Below, one piece after another: positions 8,733 to 17,602 of a stretch of DNA of 64,000 bases. The notes under the pieces are model-generated. The model worked only from the letters and a program-made list of their open reading frames with translations, made no database searches and had not been told where the DNA came from. This DNA comes from Streptomyces sp. NBC_01264. Lineage in GTDB: Bacteria > Actinomycetota > Actinomycetes > Streptomycetales > Streptomycetaceae. The translations under genes were made by a program, and so were the position numbers. The number at the start of each line of letters is the position of its first letter. Positions within the stretch are counted from its first letter, which is position 1. Location: positions 4,092,001 through 4,156,000 of the forward strand of contig NZ_JAPEOX010000001.1 of NCBI RefSeq assembly GCF_026340675.1, written 5' to 3'.

Positions 8733-8963
8733 ATGTCCGTCGAGTTCTCCGAACAGACCCACCGCAACATGATCGACAGAATCCCCCAGACCACCGGTCG
8801 TGAACTCTCCGACTGGCTCCGGGCCGTGGACGACGGCCCCTCCCTCGTCCGGTTCGAAGAGAAGGTCAGCTGGCTGCTCGGCGCGCACGAGCTGTCGTAC
8901 GGCCAGGCCAAGGCGATCATCCACGAGTACGACCTGCGCAGGGCCGCCCGCAAGTTCGGCTGA
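8733..8963 (+). CDS. DUF4287-type small protein
   Basis: 76 residues with a perfect GGAGG five bases before the ATG. The sequence follows the DUF4287 pattern: an aromatic/hydrophobic helix (MIDRIPQTTGRELSDWLRA), an acidic middle, then WLLGAHELSYGQAKAIIHEY. The fold is a short helical bundle of unknown role, often annotated near DNA-binding proteins. It is monocistronic and ends in the strong terminator at 9032. Confidence 0.75.
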   Translation: MSVEFSEQTHRNMIDRIPQTTGRELSDWLRAVDDGPSLVRFEEKVSWLLGAHELSYGQAKAIIHEYDLRRAARKFG

Positions 8964-9031
8964 GCCGGCCCCTGCCCCCGTCCGTAGCCCCCGATCCCCC
9001 GATCACCCGATCCGCTGACCCCCGACATGCG

Positions 9032-9067
9032 GGAAGGCCCCGCGAGCGTGTGCTCGCGGGGCCTTCC
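9032..9067. terminator. Bidirectional terminator between convergent genes
   Basis: A perfect 16-bp stem (GGAAGGCCCCGCGAGC paired with its complement) closes on a GTGT loop. It serves the plus-strand 8733 gene and the minus-strand Bax-inhibitor gene ending at 9089. Confidence 0.9.
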
Positions 9068-9088
9068 TCTGCTCAGTGGGTGGCGCTA

Positions 9089-9952
9089 CTAGTCACCCTT
9101 GAGGATGGAGATCAGGCGCAGCATCTCCATGTAGATCCACACCAGGGTCATGGTGAGGCCGAAGGCCGCCAGCCAGGACTCCTCGCGGGGGGCGCCGTAG
9201 GCCACGCCGTCCTCGACCATCTTGAAGTCCATGGCGAGGAAGGCGGCACCGAGGAGGATGCCGATGACGCCGAACAGGATGCCCAGGGGGCCGCTGCGGA
9301 AGCCGAGGCCGTCGCCGCCCGCGAAGACGGAGAACAGCAGGTTGACGACCATCAGGAGCATGAAGCCCACGGCGGCGGCCATCACGAAGCCGACGAAGCG
9401 CCGGTTCACCCTGATCCAGCGCATCTTGTACGCGAACAGCACGCCGGCGAAGACGCACATCGTGCCCATGACGGCCTGGACGACCGTGCTGGGGCCGGCG
9501 TCGATGTAAGTGCTGACGGCCGAGCTGATGACGCCGAGGAAGACGCCCTCGAAGGCCGCGTACGCCAGGATCAGCGCCGGGACGGGCTTGGCCTTGAACG
9601 ACTGGATCATCGCGAAGACGAACGCGATGAGCGCGGCGCCGATGGCGATGCCGTACGACGTGTTGATGTTGGCCGGGTCGACCGGAAGCGCGATCCAGGA
9701 GATCGCCGCCGTCAGGATGACCGTGCCGAGCGTCAGAGCCGTGCGGCTCACGACGTCGTCGATGGTCATCGCGTTGCCGCGGACCGGCGCCTGCGGCATA
9801 CCCGTGGCCGGGTCGGTCGCGTAGGGGTTGGTCGCGTACGGGTTGGTGGCGGTCCCGGCCTGGGCCTGGGGCTGCTGCGTGCCGAAGCCCGCATAAGCAC
9901 CGTTGTCGCGGCTGAACCCCCGTCGCGAGAAGACCGGGTTGCTGCTCCTCAT
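9089..9952 (-). CDS. Bax inhibitor-1/YccA-family membrane protein
   Basis: 287 residues with GGAGG before the ATG at 9952. The N-terminal 60 residues are cytosolic and polar, with a short repeat (NPYATNPYATDPATG). Seven hydrophobic segments follow, as in UPF0005/BI-1 proteins, with the family C-terminus MDFKMVEDGVAYGAPREE. The Asp/Glu residues near the last helices match the proton/calcium-leak site known in bacterial BsYetJ. The cellular role in Streptomyces is unknown. It is monocistronic, between the shared terminator and the bldA region. Confidence 0.88.
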   Translation of the reverse strand: MRSSNPVFSRRGFSRDNGAYAGFGTQQPQAQAGTATNPYATNPYATDPATGMPQAPVRGNAMTIDDVVSRTALTLGTVILTAAISWIALPVDPANINTSYGIAIGAALIAFVFAMIQSFKAKPVPALILAYAAFEGVFLGVISSAVSTYIDAGPSTVVQAVMGTMCVFAGVLFAYKMRWIRVNRRFVGFVMAAAVGFMLLMVVNLLFSVFAGGDGLGFRSGPLGILFGVIGILLGAAFLAMDFKMVEDGVAYGAPREESWLAAFGLTMTLVWIYMEMLRLISILKGD

Positions 9953-10072
9953 CTCACTCCTCCATGGCCACCGTGCGCGGCCTTGGAGTCAAGAGTAATG
10001 CGAACGCAAAGGAATCGCCCTACTGCTGGAGGAGGATCTTTCCCTCGGGTACGGGGCCCGCCGGGCGGGACT

Positions 10073-10099
10073 GGCGGGGGTACCCGTGGCGCCCCCGCC
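10073..10099 (-). terminator. Candidate bldA terminator
   Basis: GGCGGGGG (10073-10080) pairs with CCCCCGCC (10092-10099) over an 11-base loop, about 42 bases past the 3' end of the tRNA gene in its direction of transcription. Confidence 0.5.
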
Positions 10100-10140
10100 C
10101 TCCGCGTGTTCCGGCCTGAAACGGAACATCAACTTCATCG

Positions 10141-10222
10141 TGCCCGAAGCCGGACTTGAACCGGCACGACCCGAGGGTCAGCGAGGTTTAAGCTCGCCGT
10201 GTCTGCATTCCACCATCCGGGC
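10141..10222 (-). tRNA. bldA: tRNA-Leu(TAA), the developmental regulator bldA
   Basis: The minus strand folds as a class II tRNA. The acceptor stem pairs GCCCGGA (10222-10216) with TTCGGGC (10148-10142), discriminator A at 10141. The anticodon stem GCGAG/CTCGC encloses CTTAAAC, so the anticodon is TAA (10188-10190) and the tRNA reads UUA. It has a long variable arm and the T-arm GGTTCAAGTCC. The 3' CCA is not encoded. In Streptomyces the sole UUA-reading tRNA is bldA, dispensable for growth but needed for aerial mycelium and many secondary metabolites because UUA is confined to developmental and accessory genes. A TAGGCT hexamer on the minus strand (10266-10271) is a possible -10 box. The one clear TTA codon I found in a normal gene of this window is at 49131. 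Confidence 0.97.
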
Positions 10223-10804
10223 AGGGCGTGGCGGCCCCGTAGGAAAAGCCTTGAACGCTGCGCCGAGCCTATCCGGAACACTTGCGCCCCCACCTGGGCA
10301 TCTCGCCGATGTTGTCTGATTTTATTGGTGATTGATGGCCCGTCAGGGGACAGAAGGCGCGGTCGGCACGTTCCGGGCGTCGATCATGGCCGCCACGGGA
10401 TTGACGGAATTTCGATGGCCCCGCGCCACCCCGCACGCCACCCCGTGCGCCACCCCCTCGGGCCCGCTCCGGTTGTGGTCCCTTCCGGGGCCTGTGCCAC
10501 GTCCCGTTCCGCGCCCCGTTCCGCTCCGGTTGCGCCTCCGCTCGGGGCGCCGCTCGGGGCACCGTCCCTCACCGCTCGGGGCACCGTCCCTCATCGCTCG
10601 GGGCGCCGTCCCTCACGCGTGCCCGGGGCCGCTGTCATACCAAAGGAGGAGGCGGGGCCCTCCGTGGTCAGTCTCCGGTGGACCGGAGAAGGGGCATCAC
10701 GGCTGATCCGGAGCGGGGGTGGGCGCCACGAGGATGGAGGTGTCCCGCCGACCGCGGGCCGTGAGCCCGGTCCGCATGCCCCGCCCCCGACAGGAGTCGC
10801 CCCC
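10223..10804. other. Long non-coding, repeat-rich spacer between bldA and the ABC operon
   Basis: It contains the bldA promoter region, then low-complexity C-rich sequence. Three 12-base units CGCCACCCCGNN lie at 10424-10459, followed by the 22-base tandem repeat at 10551. Reading frames through it are Pro/Arg/Gly-rich by-products of the repeats. An AGGAG box lies 10 bases before the GTG at 10805. Confidence 0.7.
10551..10616. repeat. Three tandem copies of a 22-bp unit
   Basis: The unit CGCTCGGGGCACCGTCCCTCAC occurs at 10551-10572, 10573-10594 and 10595-10616 with one or two changes, preceded by a truncated half-copy (CGCTCGGGGCGC). It is in non-coding DNA 190 bases upstream of the ABC ATPase. 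Confidence 0.85.
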
Positions 10805-11578
10805 GTGACCACCATGAACTTCGCCCCGCACACCACCCAGGCCGTCGCCGCGCGCGCCACCGGCCTCTCCAAGGTGTACGGCCAGGGCGAGACGCAGGTG
10901 GTCGCCCTGGACAACGTCTCCGTGGACTTCGCGCAGGGCCAGTTCACCGCGATCATGGGCCCCTCCGGTTCCGGCAAGTCCACGCTGATGCACTGCGTCG
11001 CCGGCCTGGACACCTTCTCCGCCGGGTCCGTCCGCATCGGCGAGACCGAGCTGTCCACCCTGAAGGACAAGCAGCTGACGCAGCTGCGCCGGGACAAGAT
11101 CGGCTTCATCTTCCAGGCCTTCAACCTGCTGCCGACCCTGACGGCCCTGGAGAACATCACGCTCCCCATGGACATCGCCGGCCGCAAGCCCGACCAGCAG
11201 TGGCTGGACGCGGTGATCAGCATGGTCGGCCTCTCCGACCGCCTCTCCCACCGCCCCACCCAGCTGTCCGGCGGCCAGCAGCAGCGCGTGGCCGTGGCCC
11301 GCGCCCTGGCCTCCCGCCCCGAGATCATCTTCGGCGACGAGCCCACCGGAAACCTCGACTCGCGCTCCGGCGCCGAAGTCCTCGGCTTCCTGCGCAACTC
11401 CGTGCGCGAGCTCGGCCAGACCGTCGTCATGGTCACGCACGACCCGGTCGCCGCCTCCTACGCGGACCGCGTCATCTTCCTCGCCGACGGCCGCATCGTC
11501 GACGAGATGATCCAGCCCACCGCGGACGGCGTGCTCGACCGCATGAAGGCCTTCGACGCCAAGGGCCGCACCAGCTGA
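10805..11578 (+). CDS. ABC transporter ATP-binding protein, LolD/MacB type
   Basis: 257 residues from GTG 10805. All ABC signatures are present: Walker A GPSGSGKST, Q-loop FIFQAFNLLP, signature LSGGQQQRVA, Walker B IIFGDEP, and switch His in VMVTHDP. The FNLLPTLTALENITLP stretch is typical of the FtsE/LolD/MacB branch that partners FtsX-fold permeases. The permease follows 63 bases downstream. The product energises mechanotransmission or export of peptides, lipids or antibiotics rather than nutrient uptake (family knowledge). It is closely similar over its whole length to the ATPase at 46274-47062, pointing to duplication of the system. Confidence 0.93.
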   Translation: MTTMNFAPHTTQAVAARATGLSKVYGQGETQVVALDNVSVDFAQGQFTAIMGPSGSGKSTLMHCVAGLDTFSAGSVRIGETELSTLKDKQLTQLRRDKIGFIFQAFNLLPTLTALENITLPMDIAGRKPDQQWLDAVISMVGLSDRLSHRPTQLSGGQQQRVAVARALASRPEIIFGDEPTGNLDSRSGAEVLGFLRNSVRELGQTVVMVTHDPVAASYADRVIFLADGRIVDEMIQPTADGVLDRMKAFDAKGRTS

Positions 11579-11641
11579 GGGACGCGCACCCCCTCGTAGC
11601 CGTCCGCCCCCGCTGACCCCTTAGACCTGGACTCCTCCACC

Positions 11642-14194
11642 ATGTTCCGTACCGCCCTGCGCAACGTGCTCGCGCACAAGGCCCGGCTGCTGATGACGGT
11701 GCTCGCCGTCGTCCTCGGCGTCGCCTTCGTCTCCGGCACGCTCGTCTTCACCGACACCGTCGGCAAGGCGATGTCGAACCAGTCCGCCAAGAGCTTCGAC
11801 GGCGTCGCCGTCTCGGTCACCTCCTACGGCGCCCCCCGCAACGACGAGGGCGTCAAGGAGGGCGAGCCGGGCATCAGCCAGAAGACCGTCGACAAGGTCA
11901 AGGCCCTCGGCGGCGTCGACTCCGTCTCCGGCCGCGTCCACGGCTTCGCCGCCGTGGGTGACCAGGACGGCAAGCTGATCGGCAACGGCTGGTCCAACAC
12001 CGGCGCCAACTTCGTCCCCCTCAAGGACGGCAAGGACCCCCGCTACACCTTCACCGAGGGCAACGGCCCGGCCAAGGCCGGCGAGATCGCCCTCGACAAG
12101 GAGACGGCCAAGCGCGGCAAGTACAAGGTGGGCGACAAGGTCCGGGTGGCCGACAACGGCCCGGCCAAGGAGTACACGCTCGCCGGCGTCTTCACCACCG
12201 AGGACGGCGCGGTCAACGCGGGCGGCTCGCTCGTCCTGTTCGACACCCCCACCGCCCAGCAGCTCTACCTGGAGCCGGGCTTCTACGACGAGCTCGCGGT
12301 CAGCGCCAAGGCCGGCACCTCCGCCGACCAGCTGCTCACCGAGATCAAGCCGCTCGTCGGCAAGGACGCCAAGGCCCAGACCGGCGCGGCGCTCGCGGCC
12401 GAGCAGGCCAAGGACATCGAGGCCAGCATGAGCAGCATGAACCAGATGCTGCTGACCTTCGCGCTGATCTCGCTCTTCGTCGGCGTCTTCCTGATCTACA
12501 ACACCTTCACCATGCTGGTCGCCCAGCGCACCAAGGAACTGGCCCTGCTGCGCGCCGTCGGCGCCAACCGCGGCCAGGTCAAGCGCTCGGTCCTGGCCGA
12601 GGCCCTGGTCGTCGGCGTGATCTCCTCCGCCATCGGCCTGATCGCCGGTGTCGGGCTCGCCGTCGGCATGCGCTCCGCGATGAACGCCTTCGACGTCAAG
12701 ATCCCGGCCGGTCCGCTGGTCGTCGCCCCCGTCACCGTCCTCGCCGCGATCGTCATCGGCGTCGTCGTCACGATGGTCGCCGCCTGGCTGCCCGCCCGCC
12801 GCACCGCCAAGATCTCCCCGGTCGCCGCCATGGGCAGCGCCCACCTGCCGGCGTCCTCGAAGTCCCTGGTGCTGCGCAACAGCATCGGCGGCGCCGTCAC
12901 CCTGCTCGGTCTGCTCGCCATCCTCGGCGGCGCGATGACCGGCAAGGACGGCAAGATGCTGATCGGCGCCGGCGCCTTCCTCACGATGATCGGCATCATC
13001 GTCCTGCTGCCGGCCCTCTCCCGCCCGGTCATCGCGGCGGTCCGCCCGCTGCTGGAGAAGGTCTTCGGCGTCGCCGGCAAGCTGGCCGCGCAGAACGCGG
13101 TCCGCAACCCGCGCCGCACCGCCGTCACCGCCGCCTCGCTGGCCATCGGCCTGACCCTGGTCACCGCCCTGTCCGTGCTCGGCATCACGATGGGCAAGGC
13201 CATCGACCGGATGACGACGGACAACCTCAGGGCCGACTACACGGTCTCCATGGGCGAGAGTTTCGGCGGCCTGGACGCCTCCGTGATCCCGGCCCTGGAG
13301 AAGGCCCCGGGCGTCAAGGCCGTCTCCCCGCAGCAGGCCGGCGACTTCAAGGTCGGCGACGGCGACACCTACCGCTCCGTCTCCGGGGTCAACCCGGCGA
13401 CCATCGGGCAGCTCCTCAACTTCGACGTGCTCAGCGGGCAGCTGACCAGCCTGGCCAAGGGCGAGGTGGCCGTCGCTGAGAAGACCGCGAAGTCGGACGG
13501 CCTGTCGGTCGGCTCCCCCCTGAAGGTCACCTTCCCGGACAACAAGAAGGCGGACCTGAAGGTCGGCGCGGTCTACAAGGACATGGAGGGCATGCTCTCC
13601 CCCTACGTGATCGACTCCCGCGTCCTCGACCAGCACAGCGAGAAGCCGTACCTGCGCGAGGTCCTCGTCAAGATGGACGGCGGCCCCTCCGACAAGGCCG
13701 AGCAGTCCCTCGTCGACGCCCTCGGCAAGAACCCGGCGATCACCTTCGCCACCCAGCAGGACATCCGCAACCAGATGGGCGGCATGATCAACACCGCCCT
13801 GAACATTATGTACGGCCTGCTCGCCATGGCGCTGATCATCTCCGTCCTCGGCGTCGTCAACACCCTGGCGATGTCCGTGTACGAGCGGACGCAGGAGATC
13901 GGCATGCTGCGGGCCATCGGCCTGGACCGCGGCCGGGTCAAGAACATGATCCGGCTGGAAGCCATCGTGATCTCGCTCTTCGGCGCGGTCATCGGTGTCG
14001 CCCTCGGCACCTTCATCGCCTGGGCCGTCGGCGAGACCATCAAGGGCTCGATCCCGAACTACGCCCTGGTCATCCCCTTCGACCGGGTCGCGATCTTCAT
14101 GCTGCTGGCCGGCATCGTCGGCGCCCTGGCGGCCATGTGGCCCGCCCGCAGCGCGGCCCGGCTGAACATGCTGACCGCGATCAAGACGGAGTAG
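11642..14194 (+). CDS. FtsX/MacB-type ABC permease with two core modules
   Basis: 850 residues. Transmembrane helix 1 (about 15-37) is followed by a large extracytoplasmic domain (about 40-260) and three helices (about 265-395) ending in the PARRTAKISPVAAM loop. A second copy of this plan follows: helices about 415-460, NAVRNPRRTAVTAASLAIG, a second extracytoplasmic domain, then three helices to the end. This duplicated arrangement is typical of Gram-positive FtsX-fold permeases that work with MacB-like ATPases. It is the partner of the ATPase at 10805. The substrate is unknown. It is a paralogue of 43704-46277 and ends in a strong hairpin. Confidence 0.92.
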   Translation: MFRTALRNVLAHKARLLMTVLAVVLGVAFVSGTLVFTDTVGKAMSNQSAKSFDGVAVSVTSYGAPRNDEGVKEGEPGISQKTVDKVKALGGVDSVSGRVHGFAAVGDQDGKLIGNGWSNTGANFVPLKDGKDPRYTFTEGNGPAKAGEIALDKETAKRGKYKVGDKVRVADNGPAKEYTLAGVFTTEDGAVNAGGSLVLFDTPTAQQLYLEPGFYDELAVSAKAGTSADQLLTEIKPLVGKDAKAQTGAALAAEQAKDIEASMSSMNQMLLTFALISLFVGVFLIYNTFTMLVAQRTKELALLRAVGANRGQVKRSVLAEALVVGVISSAIGLIAGVGLAVGMRSAMNAFDVKIPAGPLVVAPVTVLAAIVIGVVVTMVAAWLPARRTAKISPVAAMGSAHLPASSKSLVLRNSIGGAVTLLGLLAILGGAMTGKDGKMLIGAGAFLTMIGIIVLLPALSRPVIAAVRPLLEKVFGVAGKLAAQNAVRNPRRTAVTAASLAIGLTLVTALSVLGITMGKAIDRMTTDNLRADYTVSMGESFGGLDASVIPALEKAPGVKAVSPQQAGDFKVGDGDTYRSVSGVNPATIGQLLNFDVLSGQLTSLAKGEVAVAEKTAKSDGLSVGSPLKVTFPDNKKADLKVGAVYKDMEGMLSPYVIDSRVLDQHSEKPYLREVLVKMDGGPSDKAEQSLVDALGKNPAITFATQQDIRNQMGGMINTALNIMYGLLAMALIISVLGVVNTLAMSVYERTQEIGMLRAIGLDRGRVKNMIRLEAIVISLFGAVIGVALGTFIAWAVGETIKGSIPNYALVIPFDRVAIFMLLAGIVGALAAMWPARSAARLNMLTAIKTE

Positions 14195-14215
14195 CACCGC
14201 ACCGGTACACAGCAC

Positions 14216-14250
14216 GCAGGGCCCCGCGACATGCCGTCGCGGGGCCCTGC
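14216..14250. terminator. Bidirectional terminator after the ABC operon
   Basis: A 15-bp perfect stem, GCAGGGCCCCGCGAC with its complement, has the loop ATGCC. It also lies downstream of the minus-strand methyltransferase ending at 14294. Confidence 0.88.
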
Positions 14251-14293
14251 GGCCGTTTCACCGCCCGTACGGGCGTCCGGCGCCGGTACGGGG

Positions 14294-15610
14294 CTACGCG
14301 GGCCACGCCCGGGCGCGCAGCGGCATCCCGGAGGCCGACCGCCGCCCGGTGCGCACCGCGAGCACCTGGTTGACGCCGAGCCGGTTGTGCTCGAAGGCGA
14401 GCGCCGAGGCGGCCATGTACAGCTGCCAGACCCGGGCCCGTCCGGGCGAGGTCAGCTGCTGCGCCTCCTCCCAGTGCTCCTCCAGCCGGGCCACCCAGGC
14501 CCGCAGGGTGAGCGCGTAGTGCTCGCGCAGCGCCTCCACGTCGCGGACCTCGAAGCCGGCCCGCTCCAGCTCGCCGACGGTGGTGCCCAGCGGGGACAGC
14601 TCGCCGTCGGGGAAGACGTAGGCGTCTATGAAGGCGTCGATCCGGTACGCCTCCTCGTCCGGCTCGGGGCGCCGGGCGATCTGGTGGTTCAGCAGCTTCC
14701 CGCCCGGCCGCAGCAGGCCGTACAGGGTGTTGGCGTACGTCCGGTAGCGCTCGGCGCCGACGTGTTCGGCCATCCCGATGGAGGAAATGGCGTCGTACGG
14801 GCCGTCCTTGACGTCCCGGTAGTCCTGGACCCGGATCTCCACGAGGTCGGCCAGGCCCTCCTCCGCGACCCGCTTGCGGGCGTAGGCGGCCTGTTCGCGC
14901 GAGAGGGTGATCCCGGTGACCTTGGCCCCGTACTCCCGGGCCGCGTGCAGCGCCATCGAGCCCCAACCGCAGCCGACGTCCAGGAGCCGGTCCCCCGGGC
15001 CCAGGCCGAGCTTGCGGCAGACCAGGTCCAGCTTGTCCCGCTGGGCGTCCTCCAGGCTCCCGCCGGGGCTCCAGTAGGCGCAGGAGTACACCATCGACGG
15101 GCCGAGCACCCGCTCGTAGAAGGTGTTGCCCACGTCGTAGTGGTGGCTGATGGCCCGCCGGTCGCTCCCCTTCGTGTGCCGGGGACCGCCGCGGCGGACG
15201 GCCTCCTCGGGCGGCGGGGCGGGCTTGGTCCACGGCCGCGCCAGGCCCACGAGGCTCCGTACGGCTGCCCTGGCGCGCGGATCGCGCAGCAGGGCGGCGG
15301 GCCCGGTGTCCTTGGCGGCCGGCTCCGCGGCGGGCTCGCGGTCCCGCTCCCAGAGCACGCCGCCGACCCGGTCCAGCAGCTCGAACAGGTCCCCGTCGAC
15401 GGTGAGCTCCCCGGCCACCCAGGCGCGGGCCAGGCCGAGCTCGCCCGGCTTCCACAGGATCCGGCGCAGGGCGCGCCGACTGTTCAGGACCAGGATGGGA
15501 CCGCCGAACGGGCCGGCCTCGCTGCCGTCCCAGGCCCGGATCCGGACGGGGAGCGGGGCTCCCATCAGGGTTTCGGCCAAAGCAGCCAGCCGCGGCGCGG
15601 CGTCGTTCAT
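14294..15610 (-). CDS. Cyclopropane-fatty-acyl-phospholipid synthase-like methyltransferase
   Basis: 438 residues from ATG 15610 (GGAGGG 6 bases upstream). Residues 1-150 are the N-terminal lipid-binding part seen in bacterial CFA synthases. Residues about 155-400 are the SAM methyltransferase: motif I LLDVGCGWGSMALHA, substrate-binding SHHYDVGNTFYERVLG, and the active-site region SIGMAEHVGAERY. It would transfer a methyl group from SAM to the double bond of a phospholipid acyl chain at the membrane. The family also includes mycolic acid cyclopropanases, but the organism type makes CFA synthase likelier. It is monocistronic, downstream of the NADH dehydrogenase. Confidence 0.88.
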   Translation of the reverse strand: MNDAAPRLAALAETLMGAPLPVRIRAWDGSEAGPFGGPILVLNSRRALRRILWKPGELGLARAWVAGELTVDGDLFELLDRVGGVLWERDREPAAEPAAKDTGPAALLRDPRARAAVRSLVGLARPWTKPAPPPEEAVRRGGPRHTKGSDRRAISHHYDVGNTFYERVLGPSMVYSCAYWSPGGSLEDAQRDKLDLVCRKLGLGPGDRLLDVGCGWGSMALHAAREYGAKVTGITLSREQAAYARKRVAEEGLADLVEIRVQDYRDVKDGPYDAISSIGMAEHVGAERYRTYANTLYGLLRPGGKLLNHQIARRPEPDEEAYRIDAFIDAYVFPDGELSPLGTTVGELERAGFEVRDVEALREHYALTLRAWVARLEEHWEEAQQLTSPGRARVWQLYMAASALAFEHNRLGVNQVLAVRTGRRSASGMPLRARAWPA

Positions 15611-15687
15611 GCGGGACCCTCCAACAAGATCCGACCAGCTCGACACGTTCCGACCGAACGGCCTACCCGGATCCGGCGCCGGATATG

Positions 15688-15731
15688 CCGAAAGGGCCGC
15701 CCGCACCACGGATGGCGGGCAGCCCTTTCGG
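15688..15731 (-). terminator. Terminator of the NADH dehydrogenase gene
   Basis: Left arm 15688-15704 pairs with right arm 15715-15731 (core CCGAAAGGGC with GCCCTTTCGG) with one mismatch and a 10-base loop. Confidence 0.8.
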
Positions 15732-15759
15732 GTCGCACTGGGTCGTACGGGTCATGCTG

Positions 15760-15820
15760 TCCTGCTGGTCCTGCTGGTCCTGCGGTAGCCGCCGGTCCTG
15801 CCGGTCCTGCCGGTCCCCTA
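15760..15820. repeat. 9-bp tandem repeat region (TCCTGCTGG/TCCTGCCGG)
   Basis: Seven consecutive 9-base units (TCCTGCTGG twice, diverged copies, TCCTGCCGG twice) lie between the NADH dehydrogenase stop and its terminator. They are untranslated and probably arose by slippage. Confidence 0.7.
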
Positions 15821-15825
15821 CGGGG

Positions 15826-17211
15826 TCAGGAGGCCTTGGCCTTCTCGGCCGGGGCCGTGACGGCTGCCGGAGCCGGCGCCGGCTTGGCGGCCTCGTAGAA
15901 CTCCTCGCGGGGGCTCTCCAGGGCACCGAGGGAGACGACCTCGCGCTTGAGGAACATGGCGAGGGTCCAGTCGGCGAAGACGCGGATCTTGCGGTTCCAG
16001 GTCGGCATGGCCATGCCGTGGTAGCCACGGTGCATGTACCAGGCGAGCCGGCCCTTGAGCTTGATCTTCATCTTGCCCATGACGATCATCGCGACGCCCT
16101 TGTGGAGGCCGAGGCCCGCCACCGCACCCTTGTTGGAGTGCGAGTACTCGGCCTGCGGGAAGCCCCGCATGCCCGAGATGACGTTGTCGCCGAGGACCTT
16201 GGCCTGGCGCAGCGCGTGCTGGGCGTTCGGCGGGCACCAGGCGTTCTCCACGCCGGCCTTGCGGGCGGCGAGGTCGGGCACCTGGGCGTTGTCGCCGGCG
16301 GTCCAGATGTAGTCCGTGCCCTTGACCTGGAGGGTCGGCTCGGCGTCCACGTGGCCGCGGGGGCCCAGCGGCAGGCCGTAGCGGGCCAGCACCGGGTTGG
16401 GCTTGACGCCGGCGGTCCACACGAGGGTGTTGGAGTCGACCTCGAGGCCGTTCTTCAGCACCACGTGGCCGTCCACGCAGGAGTCCATGGAGGTGTTCAG
16501 GTAGATCTCGATGCCGCGCGACTCGAGGTGCTCCTTACCCCAGGTGCCGAGCTTGGGCCCGACCTCGGGAAGGATCTTGTCGGCCGCGTCGACCAGGATG
16601 AAGCGCATGTCCTCGCGCTTGATCGTGGTGTAGTACTTCGCGGCGTCGCGGGCCATGTCCTCGACCTCGCCGATGGTCTCCGCGCCGGCGAAGCCGCCGC
16701 CGACGAAGACGAAGGTGAGGGCCTTGCGGCGGACGTCCTCGTCCGTCGTGGACTCGGCCTTGTCGAGCTGCTCGAGTACGTGGTTGCGCAGGCCGATGCC
16801 CTCTTCGACGCCCTTCATGCCGATGCCCTGTTCGGCGAGGCCGGGGATCGGGAAGGTGCGGGAGACGGCGCCGAGCGCGATCACCAGGTAGTCGAAGGGC
16901 AGCTCGTACGCCTCGCCGACCAGCGGCGTGACGACGGCGACCTTGCGGTCCTGGTCGATGTTCGTGACCCGGCCGGTGAGGACCTCAGCCTTCGGAAGCA
17001 CGCGTCGCAGCGGTACGACGACGTGCCGAGGCGAGATGCTGCCTGCGGCCACTTCGGGGAGGAAGGGCTGGTAGGTCATGTACGAGCGCGGGTCGACGAC
17101 CGTGACGGTCGCCTCGCCGTAACGCATCTTCTTCATGATGCGCTTGGCTGCGTACAGGCCTACGTACCCACCTCCTACAACGAGGATCCTGGGACGCTCC
17201 GTGGTGCTCAT
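15826..17211 (-). CDS. ndh: Type II NADH dehydrogenase (NDH-2)
   Basis: 461 residues from ATG 17211. It has two Rossmann folds: FAD-binding ILVVGGGYVGLYAA near residue 10 and NAD-binding FVFVGGGFAGAET near residue 165. The FAD-contact motif YIWTAGDNAQVPD is present. The C-terminal ~90 residues form the amphipathic membrane-binding part and end in an Ala/Pro/Lys tail. It oxidises NADH and passes electrons to menaquinone without pumping protons. Upstream there is no Shine-Dalgarno sequence. A -10-like GATACT sits 8 bases before the ATG, so a leaderless transcript is possible. It is divergent from the MerR-clamp gene. Confidence 0.9.
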   Translation of the reverse strand: MSTTERPRILVVGGGYVGLYAAKRIMKKMRYGEATVTVVDPRSYMTYQPFLPEVAAGSISPRHVVVPLRRVLPKAEVLTGRVTNIDQDRKVAVVTPLVGEAYELPFDYLVIALGAVSRTFPIPGLAEQGIGMKGVEEGIGLRNHVLEQLDKAESTTDEDVRRKALTFVFVGGGFAGAETIGEVEDMARDAAKYYTTIKREDMRFILVDAADKILPEVGPKLGTWGKEHLESRGIEIYLNTSMDSCVDGHVVLKNGLEVDSNTLVWTAGVKPNPVLARYGLPLGPRGHVDAEPTLQVKGTDYIWTAGDNAQVPDLAARKAGVENAWCPPNAQHALRQAKVLGDNVISGMRGFPQAEYSHSNKGAVAGLGLHKGVAMIVMGKMKIKLKGRLAWYMHRGYHGMAMPTWNRKIRVFADWTLAMFLKREVVSLGALESPREEFYEAAKPAPAPAAVTAPAEKAKAS

Positions 17212-17602
17212 AGAACGAGTATCCAGCACCCCCAGGGGTGACGCTCGTGAGCCCCTTCACAAGGACCTAGGTACCCTCTGCTACACTCCGCGGCCCACGT
17301 GACCGAGGTCATGGCGCGAAGCGGGAACCAGGGTGTAACGGGAGTCGTTGAACACCAGTCCCGACCTGGCCTCCAGGCCCTCAAGCGGAGTAGACCACCG
17401 GGTTCGTGGATACCTACGGCCAGAGGTGCGTGACGCCCGGCAATCGCACGAACGCGAGCGAAAAGAAGGCCCAGGAGGCTCCGGACTCGCCCAAAAGGCT
17501 CCTCTGGAGCCCTCACAGGCACCTTTTCCTTGTGAAGAACTTCACGAAGTTCATGTGGACGACGGGACCAAAGGCCCCCGAACGGCCCCCCGGGAGCCCT
17601 TC
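17212..17602. other. Divergent regulatory spacer
   Basis: It separates NDH-2 from the MerR-clamp fusion. I see a possible leaderless NDH-2 promoter at its left edge (GATACT on the minus strand, near 17219-17224). The rest has no convincing frame and no repeat of note. Confidence 0.55.

Noticed and set aside
10199..10804. N-terminal extension of the ABC ATPase and short frames through the bldA-ABC spacer
   Set aside because: They cross tandem repeats and the bldA promoter region, and consist of Pro/Arg-rich by-products. The Walker-containing protein has a good GTG start at 10805.
11621..14215. Long antisense frame over the ABC permease at 11642
   Set aside because: Same kind of GC-skew shadow. 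The permease strand has membrane-protein hydrophobicity and codon bias; the opposite frame is Asp/Arg/Gly-rich.
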